This document shows positions 33,722 to 42,514 of a stretch of DNA of 64,000 bases, in pieces. How positions within the stretch are numbered: the stretch's first letter is position 1; each line of letters begins with the position of its first letter. The DNA is taken from NCBI RefSeq assembly GCF_046546475.1, contig NZ_JBKGXS010000002.1, positions 558,001-622,000 of the forward strand, given 5' to 3'. Made by a program: the position numbers and the translations under genes. This DNA is from Pseudonocardia phyllosphaerae. Lineage in GTDB: Bacteria > Actinomycetota > Actinomycetes > Mycobacteriales > Pseudonocardiaceae. Under the pieces are notes generated by a model that did not search any database, was not told the origin of the DNA, and saw only the letters and a program-made list of their open reading frames with translations.

Positions 33722-34595
33722 CAATGCTTGACGAGTTGACATGACCGTAACGAGATCGCCGCCGCGCCAGGACGCCGTGCTTCGGCGCACCCAGCCAGCA
33801 GACGACGAACACCGCGGTCAGGACCAGCACGATCAGCCCACCGGCGGCGAGGTCGAAGGCGAACGACAGGTACAGCCCGACGACCGAGCCGAGCGCCCCG
33901 ATCGCCGGCGCGAGCAGCATCATCGTCTCGAGCCGGTCGGTCAGCAGCCGTGCCGTCGCCGCGGGAGTGATCAGCAGGGCGAGCACCAGGATGTTCCCCA
34001 CCGCCTGCAGTGACATCACGATCGCCAGGGTGACCAGCACGTACAGCGCGGTGTTGAGCCGGAACACCGGCAGCCCGGATGCCGACGCGGTCTCCGGGTC
34101 GAGCCCGACCGCGACCAGGCGCGGGTGCAGCACCGCGGCCGCGGCGAGCACCAGCGCACCGATCACCACGACACCGGCGAGGTCGCCGTCGGAGATGCCC
34201 AGGATCGAGCCGAACAGGAACGACTCCAGCGAGCCGCCGTAGCCGGGCGTCGCACTGAGCACCACGATCCCGAGGCCGAACGCGGCGGCGAAGAACACCC
34301 CGATCACCGAGTCCTCGCCGAGGCGCCGGTTGCGGGCGAACACCGCGACGACCAGCGCCGTCGCGATCCCGGCGACGGCGCCGCCGATCGTGAGGTCCAG
34401 GCCGAGCGCGAACGCGATGGCGATGCCGGGAAACACCGAGTGCGAGACGGCGTCGCCGATGAAGGCCATGCCGCGCAGCACGACGTGGCAGCCGACCACC
34501 CCGCAGACCAGCCCGGACAGCAGCGCGACGAGCAGGGCGCGGCGCCAGAAGTCGAACTCCCACGGCCCGAGCACGACGTCGAACAGGTCGTTCAC
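33708..34595 (-). CDS. Anchored-repeat-type metal ABC transporter permease
   Basis: This 295-residue membrane protein of the ABC-3 (ZnuB/MntB) family has about eight hydrophobic helices and the conserved GMAFIGDAVSHSVFPG and GLYLSF segments. GTG 34595 overlaps the ATPase stop (GTGA), so the two are translationally coupled. It belongs to the actinobacterial anchored-repeat ABC cluster, in which transporter genes are intermixed with surface-anchored proteins. The likely substrate is a divalent metal such as zinc or manganese. The last 36 bases also carry the promoter of the nitrile operon. Confidence 0.92.
   Translation of the reverse strand: MNDLFDVVLGPWEFDFWRRALLVALLSGLVCGVVGCHVVLRGMAFIGDAVSHSVFPGIAIAFALGLDLTIGGAVAGIATALVVAVFARNRRLGEDSVIGVFFAAAFGLGIVVLSATPGYGGSLESFLFGSILGISDGDLAGVVVIGALVLAAAAVLHPRLVAVGLDPETASASGLPVFRLNTALYVLVTLAIVMSLQAVGNILVLALLITPAATARLLTDRLETMMLLAPAIGALGSVVGLYLSFAFDLAAGGLIVLVLTAVFVVCWLGAPKHGVLARRRSRYGHVNSSSIVDMN
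33714..33743. promoter_or_regulatory. Inverted repeat overlapping the nitrile-operon -35 region
   Basis: CATGTCAAC (33714-33722) and GTTGACATG (33735-33743) are perfect inverted repeats with 12 bases between them, covering the -35 hexamer. This is a candidate operator; it lies within the coding end of the ABC permease. Which regulator binds is unknown. Confidence 0.55.
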
Positions 34596-35350
34596 CGAGA
34601 CTCTCCCGGGTCGCTCAGGGTCCGCAGCAGCTGCTGGGACCGGGTGACGCCGAACGCGCGCAGCCAGATCTCGGGGTCGGTGAGCCCGTCCGGCGGGGCG
34701 TCGGCGACGACGGTGCGGTTGAGCAGGCACAACCGGGTGCACATCTCGCTCGCGGCGGCCAGGTCGTGCGTGGTCGTGACCAGCGCGTTCCCCTCGCCCC
34801 GCAACCGTCCGAAGAGGTCGGTGAGCATCTCCTGGGTGGGTACGTCGAGGCCGGTGAACGGCTCGTCGAGCAGCAGCAACCGGGGCCGCAGCGCCAGCGC
34901 CCGGGCGACGAGCACCCGCTGGCGCTGCCCGCCGGAGAGCTCCCCCACCGGCCGGTTCGCCAGCGGGGTCATCGCGACGCGCTCCAGCGCCTCGGCGACG
35001 GCGGCCCGGTCGTCGGCCGAGGCGCGGCGCAGCCACCGGCGGCGGTGCACCGTCCCGGACAGCACCGCGGCGCGCACCGAGATCGGATAGTCCCAGGAGA
35101 ACTCGTGGCGCTGCGGGACGTAGCCGACCGTCCCGCGACGACGCCCCGGGTCGGCTCCGTCGATCACGACCGACCCGCGAGTGGGCGCGACCAGGCCGAG
35201 CACCGACCGCAGCAGCGTGGTCTTGCCCGCGCCGTTGGGCCCGATCAGGCCGACGGTCTCGCCGTCGCCGACGGTCAGCTCGACGTCGTGCAGCACCTCG
35301 CGACCGCCGAGCTCGACGGTCAGGTCACGCACCTGCAGCACCGTGCTCAC
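34592..35350 (-). CDS. Anchored-repeat-type metal ABC transporter ATP-binding protein
   Basis: This 252-residue ABC ATPase has Walker A GPNGAGKTT (about 37-45), Q-loop VPQRHEFSWDYPIS, signature LSGGQRQR (near 138), Walker B LLLLDEP, and a switch His in TTHDLA. The closest pattern is ZnuC/MntA-type metal importers. The GTG start overlaps the stop of the anchored protein gene upstream and its own stop overlaps the permease start, so all three are coupled. Confidence 0.95.
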   Translation of the reverse strand: MSTVLQVRDLTVELGGREVLHDVELTVGDGETVGLIGPNGAGKTTLLRSVLGLVAPTRGSVVIDGADPGRRRGTVGYVPQRHEFSWDYPISVRAAVLSGTVHRRRWLRRASADDRAAVAEALERVAMTPLANRPVGELSGGQRQRVLVARALALRPRLLLLDEPFTGLDVPTQEMLTDLFGRLRGEGNALVTTTHDLAAASEMCTRLCLLNRTVVADAPPDGLTDPEIWLRAFGVTRSQQLLRTLSDPGESR

Positions 35351-36111
35351 GAGGTCCCTCCTGCCCGGCGGCGGCGGACCAGCAGCACGGCGACGACCGC
35401 GGCGGCGAGCACGACCACCACGGCGACCACGATCGCCCAGGTCGGGAGACCGTCGTCGAAGGCGCTGGTGGGGTCGTCGTCGCCGACGTGCACCCGCAGC
35501 GTCGAGCGCGCCCCCGGCGACGACCCGTCGACCGGGGCCATCTCGACGTCGATCCGGTAGTCGCCGGGCTCGGAGAACGCCCAGTTGCCGTGCGCGTGCG
35601 TGCCCGGCTCGACGTCGAGCTCCTGGGGCAGCTCCTCCCGGCCGTCGAACAGCACCCGCGGGGTGCCGAAGTTGCCGCTGACGAACAGCGTGAACTCCCC
35701 CGGCCCGTCGACGTCGAGCACCCGCCAGGTGACGTCGTGCCCGGCCGCGGCGACGCCCGGGTCCTGGGTGTTCCAGCCCGGCCAGACGATGCCGGACTGC
35801 TGGGACTGCGGGAGCAGCCAGACCGGCGAGCCGGGCGTGCCGAGGAAGCCGAACCGCGGGTCGGCCGGCACCGCGGTCCGCGCGGTGTCGCGGGCCTGCA
35901 GGACGACGTGGTCGGCGTCGTGCCAGGCAGGCGGGTCCGCCGAGCCGTCCTCGATCTGCAGCCGCCAGGCGCCGTCGACGACCCGCGGGGCGAGGTCGAC
36001 GTGGCCCTGGGAGATGACCGTGCGGTCATCGGTATCGGTCTCCGCGTACGCCGGGGTGGCTCCGGCCACGAGCACGCCTGCGGTCGCGAGGACCGCGAGG
36101 ATCCGCCTCAT
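35347..36111 (-). CDS. Surface-anchored protein of the ABC cluster (choice-of-anchor M type)
   Basis: This 254-residue exported protein has a signal peptide (MRRILAVLATAGVLVAGATPAYA), then the actinobacterial surface-anchored repeat: ISQGHVDLAPRV, FGFLGTPGSPVWLLPQSQQ, GIVWPGWNTQ and EPGTHAHGNWAFSEPGDYRI with its His-rich GTHAHGNW core. A C-terminal membrane helix (WAIVVAVVVVLAAAVVAVLL) ends in RRRRAGGTS. The His-x-His motif suggests metal binding. The ATGA overlap with the upstream substrate-binding gene and GTGA overlap with the downstream ATPase show one operon. Confidence 0.88.
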   Translation of the reverse strand: MRRILAVLATAGVLVAGATPAYAETDTDDRTVISQGHVDLAPRVVDGAWRLQIEDGSADPPAWHDADHVVLQARDTARTAVPADPRFGFLGTPGSPVWLLPQSQQSGIVWPGWNTQDPGVAAAGHDVTWRVLDVDGPGEFTLFVSGNFGTPRVLFDGREELPQELDVEPGTHAHGNWAFSEPGDYRIDVEMAPVDGSSPGARSTLRVHVGDDDPTSAFDDGLPTWAIVVAVVVVLAAAVVAVLLVRRRRAGGTS

Positions 36112-37664
36112 CGCGCTGCACCCCCGAGGCATCGGGTGATCTCGTCGGCGTTGTGCCGCATCATGTCCGCGTAGGTCTGCACGTGGTCGTCGAAGGCGTC
36201 GCCGTAGACGGTGCAGATCCGGGCGCCCTGGTCGCTCGCGACCTGGCGCAGCACCGAGGCCCGCTGGATCAGGTTCGACTCCAGGAAGACCGCGGGCACG
36301 TGCAGGTCGTGGATGGTGGTGCTGAGCTTGCGGACGTCGTCGACGCTGGGTTCCTGGGCCGGGTTCGGCACCACGAAGCCGCCGACGGTCAGGCCGTAGG
36401 CGTCGGCGAAGTAGCCGAACGCGTCGTGCGTGGTGACCAGCCGGCGCCGGTCCGCGGGGATCGTGGCGACCCGGTCGCGGACGTAGCGGTCGAGGTCGTC
36501 GAGCTGCGTGCCGTAGGCCCGGGTGCGGTCGGAGTAGTAGCTCGCCCCGTCCGGGTCGGTGCGCGACAACGTGTCCCGGATGACCTGGGCGTAGGCGTCG
36601 GCGTTGTGCACGTCCTGCCACAGATGCGGGTCGATCTCGCCGTGCACGTGTTGCCCGAGCACCGCCTGCGGCAGCTGCAGGATCCTGGCCCCGGGGGCAC
36701 CGAGGAACCCGAACTGCGGGTCGTCCGGCACGGTCTCCGCGGCGCGGGCGGGCACCTCGATCACAGCCTTGTCGGCGGGGACCACGGTCTGCTTCGTGCC
36801 GCCCTCGGCGTCGGCGAAGGCGTAGAGGCCGCCCTTGTCGAGATCGGTGGCCAGGTCGGCGTGACCGCGGTTCAGCACGGTCGCACCCGGCACCGCCTTC
36901 GCCGGGTCGACGCCGACGGCGAAGGTGAAGGTCTGCTTCCCGAGTTCCTTCGGCGGTGCGCCCTGGTTCCGCAGCTGCGATGCAAGCGTCACCTTGTAGA
37001 CGCCGGGCTTCGTGAACGCCCAGTTCAGGTGGGTGTGCGCGGCCGGCGGGACGGTCGTGGCGTCGCGGTCGTCGAGGCCGTCGCCGGAGTCGAAGAAGAT
37101 CTCCGGTGCGCCGAGCGACTCGGTCAGGTACCCGGCGAACCGGCCGGGCCCCTTCACGTCGGTGGCCGCGATCCGGATCTGCGACGTCCGGTCGGCGCCG
37201 AGCGCGTGGCCCTCGCCGCGGACCCGGAGACCCAGCCACAACACGTCGAGCCCGAGGTTCTCGACCAGCGGGATGACGTGCGCGCCGTAGGTCTCGGAGG
37301 ACTCGGCGAGCGAGACGTTCGCGGCGTCGTCGCGAGAGTTGGCGTCGATCGCGGTGACCAGCGCCTGCGGCTCGAGCAGCAGGTGGTTGGTGAAGGTGAC
37401 GTCGGCCTCGGCGACGCGACGGGCGTCGGACGGGCTCGGCTCGTAGGTGTGCGGGTCGGCGCCCGGCGGGACCAGCGAGCTGACCTCGACACGGTCGCCG
37501 CCGACGTTGCGCACGAGGTCGGCGATGATCCCGGTGGTGGTCACGACCTTCAGCGGACGGTCGGCGCCGGGCTGGGTCGCGGTCCCGCAGGAGGCGACCA
37601 GTCCGAGCGCGGCGACGGCGAGCAGCGCCGCCGGCCGCCGGAGCGGGGACAGAGGTCCCGGCAT
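36108..37664 (-). CDS. Metal ABC transporter substrate-binding lipoprotein with inserted anchored-repeat domain
   Basis: This 518-residue lipoprotein has a lipobox at LVASC. The cluster A-I (ZnuA/PsaA) fold is split. The N-terminal lobe holds VVTTTGIIADLVRNVGGD and GADPHTYEPSPSDA with a metal-ligand His. A surface-anchored repeat domain (about 120-320, with HTHLNWAFTKPGVYKV and FGFLGAPGARILQLPQ) is inserted. The fold then resumes with HGEIDPHLWQD, TTHDAFGYFADAYGL and CTVYGDAFDD, giving further His/Asp ligands. It starts at ATG 37664 after AAAGGA. It probably delivers zinc or manganese to the permease/ATPase pair; the insertion may let it contact the anchored proteins. Confidence 0.9.
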   Translation of the reverse strand: MPGPLSPLRRPAALLAVAALGLVASCGTATQPGADRPLKVVTTTGIIADLVRNVGGDRVEVSSLVPPGADPHTYEPSPSDARRVAEADVTFTNHLLLEPQALVTAIDANSRDDAANVSLAESSETYGAHVIPLVENLGLDVLWLGLRVRGEGHALGADRTSQIRIAATDVKGPGRFAGYLTESLGAPEIFFDSGDGLDDRDATTVPPAAHTHLNWAFTKPGVYKVTLASQLRNQGAPPKELGKQTFTFAVGVDPAKAVPGATVLNRGHADLATDLDKGGLYAFADAEGGTKQTVVPADKAVIEVPARAAETVPDDPQFGFLGAPGARILQLPQAVLGQHVHGEIDPHLWQDVHNADAYAQVIRDTLSRTDPDGASYYSDRTRAYGTQLDDLDRYVRDRVATIPADRRRLVTTHDAFGYFADAYGLTVGGFVVPNPAQEPSVDDVRKLSTTIHDLHVPAVFLESNLIQRASVLRQVASDQGARICTVYGDAFDDHVQTYADMMRHNADEITRCLGGAAR

Positions 37665-37705
37665 CGGTGTCCTTTCCTGACCGGAGATGATCCGGTCGGT
37701 GACGC

Positions 37706-37748
37706 GCCGCCGCGCGCCCACCCCGGTGCGGGGCGGACGCGCGGCGGC
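37706..37748 (-). terminator. Nested hairpin between the large anchored protein and the lipoprotein gene
   Basis: 37706-37716 pairs exactly with 37738-37748, and the loop contains a second stem CCCCG/CGGGG. It lies just after the stop of the 588-residue anchored protein and before the lipoprotein start, so it likely attenuates read-through. Confidence 0.7.
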
Positions 37749-37762
37749 GGACGTGCGACTGC

Positions 37763-39529
37763 TCAGGAGCGGCGGCGGCGCAGCAGGACCGCGGCGGCGA
37801 CGGCCGCGGCGACGACCAGCACCCCCACGACGACGGCGACGACCGTCCCCGTCGAGCCTCCGGCCGAGGCCTGGTCGGGGTTCGAGTCCGCGGTCTTCAC
37901 GAACGGCACGGTGGCCTCACCGGTCGGCTTGCCTGCGGCGTCGAGGGCCTGGGCGCGGATCTCCGCGCCGCCCCAGTCGGCCGCGACCGGCGTCGACAGC
38001 TCCGGACCGTTCGCCCCCGGGATCGGCGCGAACGGGGTCTCCGAGGCCTTGCGCACCGACCACGCCCAGCCGCCGGGCGGCGGGGTGGCGCTGTTCGCGG
38101 TGGCGGTCAGGGTGTCGCCGGTGTCGTAGGTGTCGTCGCCACCGGAGACGGTGACCTCGGGCGGCGGTGCGCCCTCGAGGTGCAGCGTGGCCGGCGCGGA
38201 CTCCGCGAGCGAGGCGTGGTCGGCGTTGAACAGCTTCACCGTCACCTCGGCGCCGTCCATGTCCGGCGTGATCGGCAGCTTCTGCTCGACGTCACGCGAC
38301 TCCGGGATCCAGGTGAACTTGTTCTCGCCGCGCTTGCGCAGGTACCAGTGGTAGTGCTCGTCCGGGGTCTGCGGGTTCTGCGCGGAGGCGATCGTCGCCG
38401 TCTCACCCGGCCTGTAGGCCGGCTTGTCCGGTGTGACGGTCATCGTGGTCGACGGCGGCTTCGCCGCGACCCGCAGCGTCAGCGGCTCGGACTTCGCGGT
38501 CGGCGCGCCGTTCGGGCCGAGGACCTCGGCGTAGAGCTGGGCGCCGTCGAGGTCGCGGTCGGGCTTGTCCTCGTACTCCGCGGCGGTCTCCTCCGGCTGC
38601 ACGACGAAGTCCGGGTCGACGGTGCGCTTGAGGTACCAGCGCAGCTTCGCGTTGTCCGGCACGGCCGTGCCCGCGGCGTTGACGATGATCGACTGGCCGA
38701 CGAAGTACTCGCCGTCGACCTTGTCCGGGGTGAGCCCGACGCCCTTGGTCTGCTTGTGCGCTGCCGGGGTGGCGACCGGCTTGGTCGCGCCGCTCGCGCC
38801 CTCGGTGGGCCCGACGACGAACCGCACGGTCGCCTTGTCCGACACCGGCTTCCCGTCCGGCAGCTTGGCCTTGGCGGTGAAGGAGATGTCGTAGGTGCCC
38901 GGGGCGGTGAACACCCAGTTGGCGTGCTCGTGCCCGCCCGGCTCCAGCTTCTTCTCGGTGAACAGCGAGCCGGGGACGAACAGCCGGCTCGTCTTCTCCC
39001 CGGTGAGCCCGCCCGCGCCGGTGACGGCGAAACGCGGGTTCTTCGACGGGCCCGCGTAGGCGAAGCCGTCGAGGTCGAACGCGACGGTGCCGTTGATGTC
39101 CTTCTTCCCGATGCCTTCGGTGGACCAGCCGGGCCACACGACGTCGGGGTTCTGGGTCTGCGAGGTGATCCAGGCCGGGCTGCCCGCGGGGGCCAGGAAC
39201 TCGTAGCCGGCCGGCAGGTCGACCTTCGAGCTCGGCGTCTCCGGGACGTGCAGGACGACCTTCTCCGGGTCGGTGACGCCCTGCGGGGTCTCGGTGCGCA
39301 GGGTGAACTTCCCGTTCTCCATGACCGGGTAGAGGGCGTCGACGTGCTGCCCGGCGCCCTCGACCTGACGACCGTCGGTCGCGGCGGGTGCGGGAGGTGC
39401 CGGGGGTGCGGGTGGCGCCGCGGCGGCGGTCGCGGGGGCGATCAGCCCGAGCACCGCGGTGAGGGCGACGGCCGAGCCGAGGCGGAGGACCCGACCGGGT
39501 GAGGCCGATGAGGCAGTGGTGGGCGACAT
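37763..39529 (-). CDS. Large surface-anchored repeat protein of the ABC cluster
   Basis: This 588-residue exported protein has a signal peptide (about 15-38), a Pro/Ala segment, then a surface-anchored repeat domain (about 50-245: GAGQHVDALYPV, VVWPGWSTEGIG, GGHEHANWVFTAPGTYDISF). Three Ig-like repeats follow (about 255-530), each ending in Asp/Gly-rich AEVTVKLFN-type strands. A C-terminal membrane helix ends in LLRRRRS. It matches the ABC-associated anchored proteins of actinobacteria, thought to bind metal outside the cell. It is the first gene of the cluster, with a Zur-like box 23 bases upstream. Confidence 0.88.
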   Translation of the reverse strand: MSPTTASSASPGRVLRLGSAVALTAVLGLIAPATAAAAPPAPPAPPAPAATDGRQVEGAGQHVDALYPVMENGKFTLRTETPQGVTDPEKVVLHVPETPSSKVDLPAGYEFLAPAGSPAWITSQTQNPDVVWPGWSTEGIGKKDINGTVAFDLDGFAYAGPSKNPRFAVTGAGGLTGEKTSRLFVPGSLFTEKKLEPGGHEHANWVFTAPGTYDISFTAKAKLPDGKPVSDKATVRFVVGPTEGASGATKPVATPAAHKQTKGVGLTPDKVDGEYFVGQSIIVNAAGTAVPDNAKLRWYLKRTVDPDFVVQPEETAAEYEDKPDRDLDGAQLYAEVLGPNGAPTAKSEPLTLRVAAKPPSTTMTVTPDKPAYRPGETATIASAQNPQTPDEHYHWYLRKRGENKFTWIPESRDVEQKLPITPDMDGAEVTVKLFNADHASLAESAPATLHLEGAPPPEVTVSGGDDTYDTGDTLTATANSATPPPGGWAWSVRKASETPFAPIPGANGPELSTPVAADWGGAEIRAQALDAAGKPTGEATVPFVKTADSNPDQASAGGSTGTVVAVVVGVLVVAAAVAAAVLLRRRRS

Positions 39530-39551
39530 GGCAACTCTCTGTCACGGCAAA

Positions 39552-39572
39552 TGGAAACAGGAATCGTTACCA
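39552..39572 (-). promoter_or_regulatory. Zur-like operator candidate
   Basis: TGGAAACAGGAATCGTTACCA matches the consensus Zur operator (TGATAATGAGAATCATTATCA) at 14 of 21 positions by eye, with a very good right half (GAATCGTTACCA). It lies immediately upstream of the first gene of the anchored-repeat ABC cluster and suggests zinc regulation. It is a visual match only. Confidence 0.45.
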
Positions 39573-39640
39573 CGTTTGCCGCTTCGCCCGGAAGATGCTG
39601 TGACGCACCTCTTTCATGCAGTTCGCGCGCTACGTACGGC

Positions 39641-40942
39641 TCATGGCGTTTCGTGCACAGCCGGAGGGTGATGCGTCGTGACCCGCGGTGGTCGTGGGGC
39701 GGCGCCGGCGGCCCACCGGACCAGCACGGCGGCCGCGATCCCGAGCGCGGTCAGCGACGCCGCCAGCCCGGTGGTCGCCGCCCCCAGCGACGTGACCAGC
39801 GTCAGCAGCCCGACGACGATCGTCGGGATCCCGGCGCCGAGGTAGTGGACGACGTAGGCGGTCGCGGTGATCCCCGCGGCCCGCTCCCCCACGGCCGCAC
39901 CCTGGACGACGCCGTGCGCGCCGCCGTAGGCGAGGCCGTGCCCGAGCCCGGCGACGACGGCCGCGGACAGCGTCACCACCACCGACGCGGACGGTCCGGC
40001 CCCGAGCAGCACCAGCAGGCCGGTGACCAGGCAGCCGAGCCCGGCGAGCTGGGCGCGCACCGCACCGAGGCGGCTCAGTACGGCCTGCGCCGGCAACGCG
40101 GCCACGACGACGACCGCCGCGACCAGGCCGAGCACCGCCACCCCGGCGCCGGAGCCGCCACGGGTCAGGGCACTGGGGATCAGCCCGAGGAACAGCCCGA
40201 CGACCGCCCAGGACACGAACCCGGCCGCCATCGCCGCGACGAACGCCGGCCGCCCGGTGCGCGGCAGGTCGACCGAGACCACCGGTGTCCGCCGTGCCGT
40301 CGGCGCGGTGGCCGTCGCCGCTGCGGATGCAGGGGCGGCCGACGGACCGAGGCGCAGGAACACGACGGCCAGGGCCAGCACGTGCAGCAGGTGCACGCTC
40401 GCGTACGGCGCGGGCAGCACCGCGGCGAGCAGCCCGGTCACGCCCGGCCCGGCCGCGGTGCCGAGCAGGAACACCAGCGCCCCGGCGGCCGCGAGCCGTC
40501 GACGGCGGGTCGTCATCCGCGCCTGCGCGAGCACCGCCATGCCCGCCCCGGTGGCCGCGCCCAGCGCGACGCCCTGCAGCACGCGTCCGGCGAGCAGCCA
40601 GGCCGGGTGCGCGCCGACGGCGAAGCACAGCGATCCGGCCGCGGCGAGCAGCAGGCCGCAGCGGACGAGCCGGGTGCGGCCGAGCCGGTCACCGAGCGGA
40701 CCGAGCACCAGCAGCGCCGGGACGGCCGCCGCGGCGTAGGTCGCGTAGATCAGCGTCAGCGTGAGGTCGCCGAAGCCGAGCTGCTGCTGGTAGCCGGGGA
40801 ACAGCGGGCTCGCCATGTTCGCGCCGAACGCGAGCAGCGCCAGCGCCGACGCCATGTCCCCCGGCCGATCGAGGATCGGCGCCGACGCGTGCTTGGACAA
40901 GGCGGGACGGCGGACGCGGCGCGGGGCAATGATCGTGGACAC
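39641..40942 (-). CDS. MFS transporter (drug/metabolite exporter type)
   Basis: This 433-residue protein has twelve predicted membrane helices and the MFS motif A between helices 2 and 3 (GPLGDRLGRTRLV). The cytoplasmic loop between helices 6 and 7 is Ala/Thr-rich. The C-terminal tail is Pro/His-rich. GTG 40942 is the first in-frame start after the divergent gene; no strong ribosome binding site is seen. The LysR regulator upstream on the same strand may control it, with 146 bases between. Confidence 0.88.
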   Translation of the reverse strand: MSTIIAPRRVRRPALSKHASAPILDRPGDMASALALLAFGANMASPLFPGYQQQLGFGDLTLTLIYATYAAAAVPALLVLGPLGDRLGRTRLVRCGLLLAAAGSLCFAVGAHPAWLLAGRVLQGVALGAATGAGMAVLAQARMTTRRRRLAAAGALVFLLGTAAGPGVTGLLAAVLPAPYASVHLLHVLALAVVFLRLGPSAAPASAAATATAPTARRTPVVSVDLPRTGRPAFVAAMAAGFVSWAVVGLFLGLIPSALTRGGSGAGVAVLGLVAAVVVVAALPAQAVLSRLGAVRAQLAGLGCLVTGLLVLLGAGPSASVVVTLSAAVVAGLGHGLAYGGAHGVVQGAAVGERAAGITATAYVVHYLGAGIPTIVVGLLTLVTSLGAATTGLAASLTALGIAAAVLVRWAAGAAPRPPRVTTHHPPAVHETP

Positions 40943-41088
40943 GTCGACACCGTGCGGGTGCCAACCGTACGAATCCAGCGGACGTTGTTTCCGATGATTA
41001 TCGCGAGCTGTTACATATTCTTCCCTGGCTGCTCAGGCGGGGCGCGGCGACCACTTCGGACCGAACGGAGTGGTGCGGGGCACACGGG

Positions 41089-42015
41089 TCAGGGGCTCTC
41101 CAGGCGGCCGGCGAGCGTGCCGCAGACCTCGCGCAGCGCGTCGAGACCGGCCGCGACCGCGGGGTGGTGCTGGGCGCCGTCGCGGACCGCGGCGATCACC
41201 CGGCGCTGCGGGACCGGCGGGCGCCCGATCCGCAACCGCCGGGTGTCGTGCCGGGCGGGCACGTCGGCCAGCCGCGGCACCAGGGCGACGCCGAAGCCGA
41301 GCGCGACGAGTGCGGCGCCGGTGTCCCACTCGTCGGAGTAGTGGGCGATGTCGGGGGTGAACCCGGCGCCGGTGCAGGCGAGCATCACGAGCTGGTGGTA
41401 GGCGCGGCCGGGGCTGCTGCAGATCCACCGGTCGCCGGCCAGGTCGGTGAGCGTGATGTCGTCGCGGCCGATCAGCGGGTGGTCCGGGCCGACGAGCACG
41501 TCGAGCGGCTCGTCGTAGAGGGCCCGCTGGTCGAAGGCGGGGTCGGTGACCGGCGGGATGCTCTCGGTCGCCACGACCACGGCGATGTCGGCGTCGTCCG
41601 CGGCGAGCAGGTCGAACGCCCGACCCGGCTCGGTCTCGCGCAGGTGCAGCGTCAGCGCCGGGTGCGACTCACGCAGCCGAGCCAGGGTCTGCGGGACGAC
41701 GGCCGCGGCGGCGGTGGAGAACGCGCAGAACCGCAGCGACCCGGTCGTCTCGCCGGGCCGGTGCGCGTCGAGCTCGGCGCGGGCCCGCTCCCACTGCGCC
41801 ATCAGCGTCTCGCCGTGCACCAGCACGGTCCGCGCGGCCGGGGTGAGCCGGACGCGGCGGCCGTCGGGTTCGAGCAGCTCGACCCCGAGCTCACGGGCCA
41901 GCGTCTGCATCTGGTGCGACGCCGCGGACGGCGTCATCCGGCACACCTGCGCGGCCGCGGTGACCGTGCCGTGCCGGGCGATCGCCTGCAGCACCCGGAG
42001 CCGTCGATCGATCAT
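41089..42015 (-). CDS. LysR-family transcriptional regulator
   Basis: This 308-residue regulator has an N-terminal winged helix-turn-helix (MIDRRLRVLQAIARHGTVTAAA, TPSAASHQMQTLAREL) and a C-terminal periplasmic-binding-like effector domain (SLRFCAFSTAAAAVV, LDVLVGPDHPLI, GFGVALVPRL). ATG 42015 gives the standard LysR N-terminus; ATG 42030 would add five residues. It sits next to the MFS gene, its likely target. The 3' flank is unremarkable; the 5' flank borders decayed toxin-antitoxin genes. Confidence 0.88.
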   Translation of the reverse strand: MIDRRLRVLQAIARHGTVTAAAQVCRMTPSAASHQMQTLARELGVELLEPDGRRVRLTPAARTVLVHGETLMAQWERARAELDAHRPGETTGSLRFCAFSTAAAAVVPQTLARLRESHPALTLHLRETEPGRAFDLLAADDADIAVVVATESIPPVTDPAFDQRALYDEPLDVLVGPDHPLIGRDDITLTDLAGDRWICSSPGRAYHQLVMLACTGAGFTPDIAHYSDEWDTGAALVALGFGVALVPRLADVPARHDTRRLRIGRPPVPQRRVIAAVRDGAQHHPAVAAGLDALREVCGTLAGRLESP

Positions 42016-42071
42016 CCGAAGAACGTACATGGTGATGAGCTGAACTCTTCGATAATCACGACTCGATGCGG

Positions 42072-42227
42072 CTACGGATCCCAGAGCTCGTCGAGACCGG
42101 CAGCCGGGACGCGGACAGCCGCGTCCAGCTTCTTCAGGCCCTTGGCGACGATTCGCCGAGCTGCTCCATCCAGCTTCCGGAAGTCCTCGCGGGCGTCCTC
42201 GCTCAGGGTGACCTTCGCCGTGCCCAT
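42072..42227 (-). pseudogene. Truncated RelE/ParE-type toxin
   Basis: The frame starts MGTAKVTLSEDAREDFRKLDGAARRIVAKGLKKL, a clear RelE/ParE N-terminus, then diverges and stops after 51 residues, while family members run to about 85-95 and need the C-terminal strand for RNA cleavage or gyrase binding. The ATG starts 11 bases after the antitoxin remnant's stop. The break lies around 42125. It is presumably inactive. Confidence 0.65.
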
Positions 42228-42237
42228 CGGAACGGGT

Positions 42238-42474
42238 CTACTCCGCGTCCAGGCTGTCGGGGTCGATACCCGCCTCGGCGAGGACGTCGTCGAGCGAGAA
42301 CCGCCGACCGCTGTCGGCAGCCGCGCGGACCAGCGCAATACTCAGAAGCCGCAGATCGTCCTCCAGCTCCTCGAGGCGCTGCAGCCGGTCCATGCTTTCC
42401 ATGTCGACCAGGGCGGCGACTGCCTTGTTCTGCCGGAGGATCACCCGGGCCTCGCCATCTCGCTGCAGAGGCCG
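42238..42474 (-). pseudogene. Phd/YefM-type antitoxin, N-terminally truncated
   Basis: The frame reads LQRDGEARVILRQNKAVAALVDMESMDRLQRL, then a LSIALVRAA and FSLDDVLAEAGID tail, matching the middle and C-terminus of Phd-family antitoxins. The N-terminal DNA-binding 20 or so residues are missing, and no start codon fits. The truncation point is close to that of the adjacent ferredoxin-domain fragment, suggesting a recombination junction near 42.48 kb. Confidence 0.6.
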
Positions 42475-42514
42475 GCAAGGCAGGATCGCCGACGATGCCT
42501 GTGCAGAGGACCCC

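Noticed and set aside
35347..37239. A 630-residue frame joining the 254-residue anchored protein to upstream shadow sequence
   Set aside because: Only the part from 36111 has a signal peptide and domain; the rest is an alternative frame of the substrate-binding gene.
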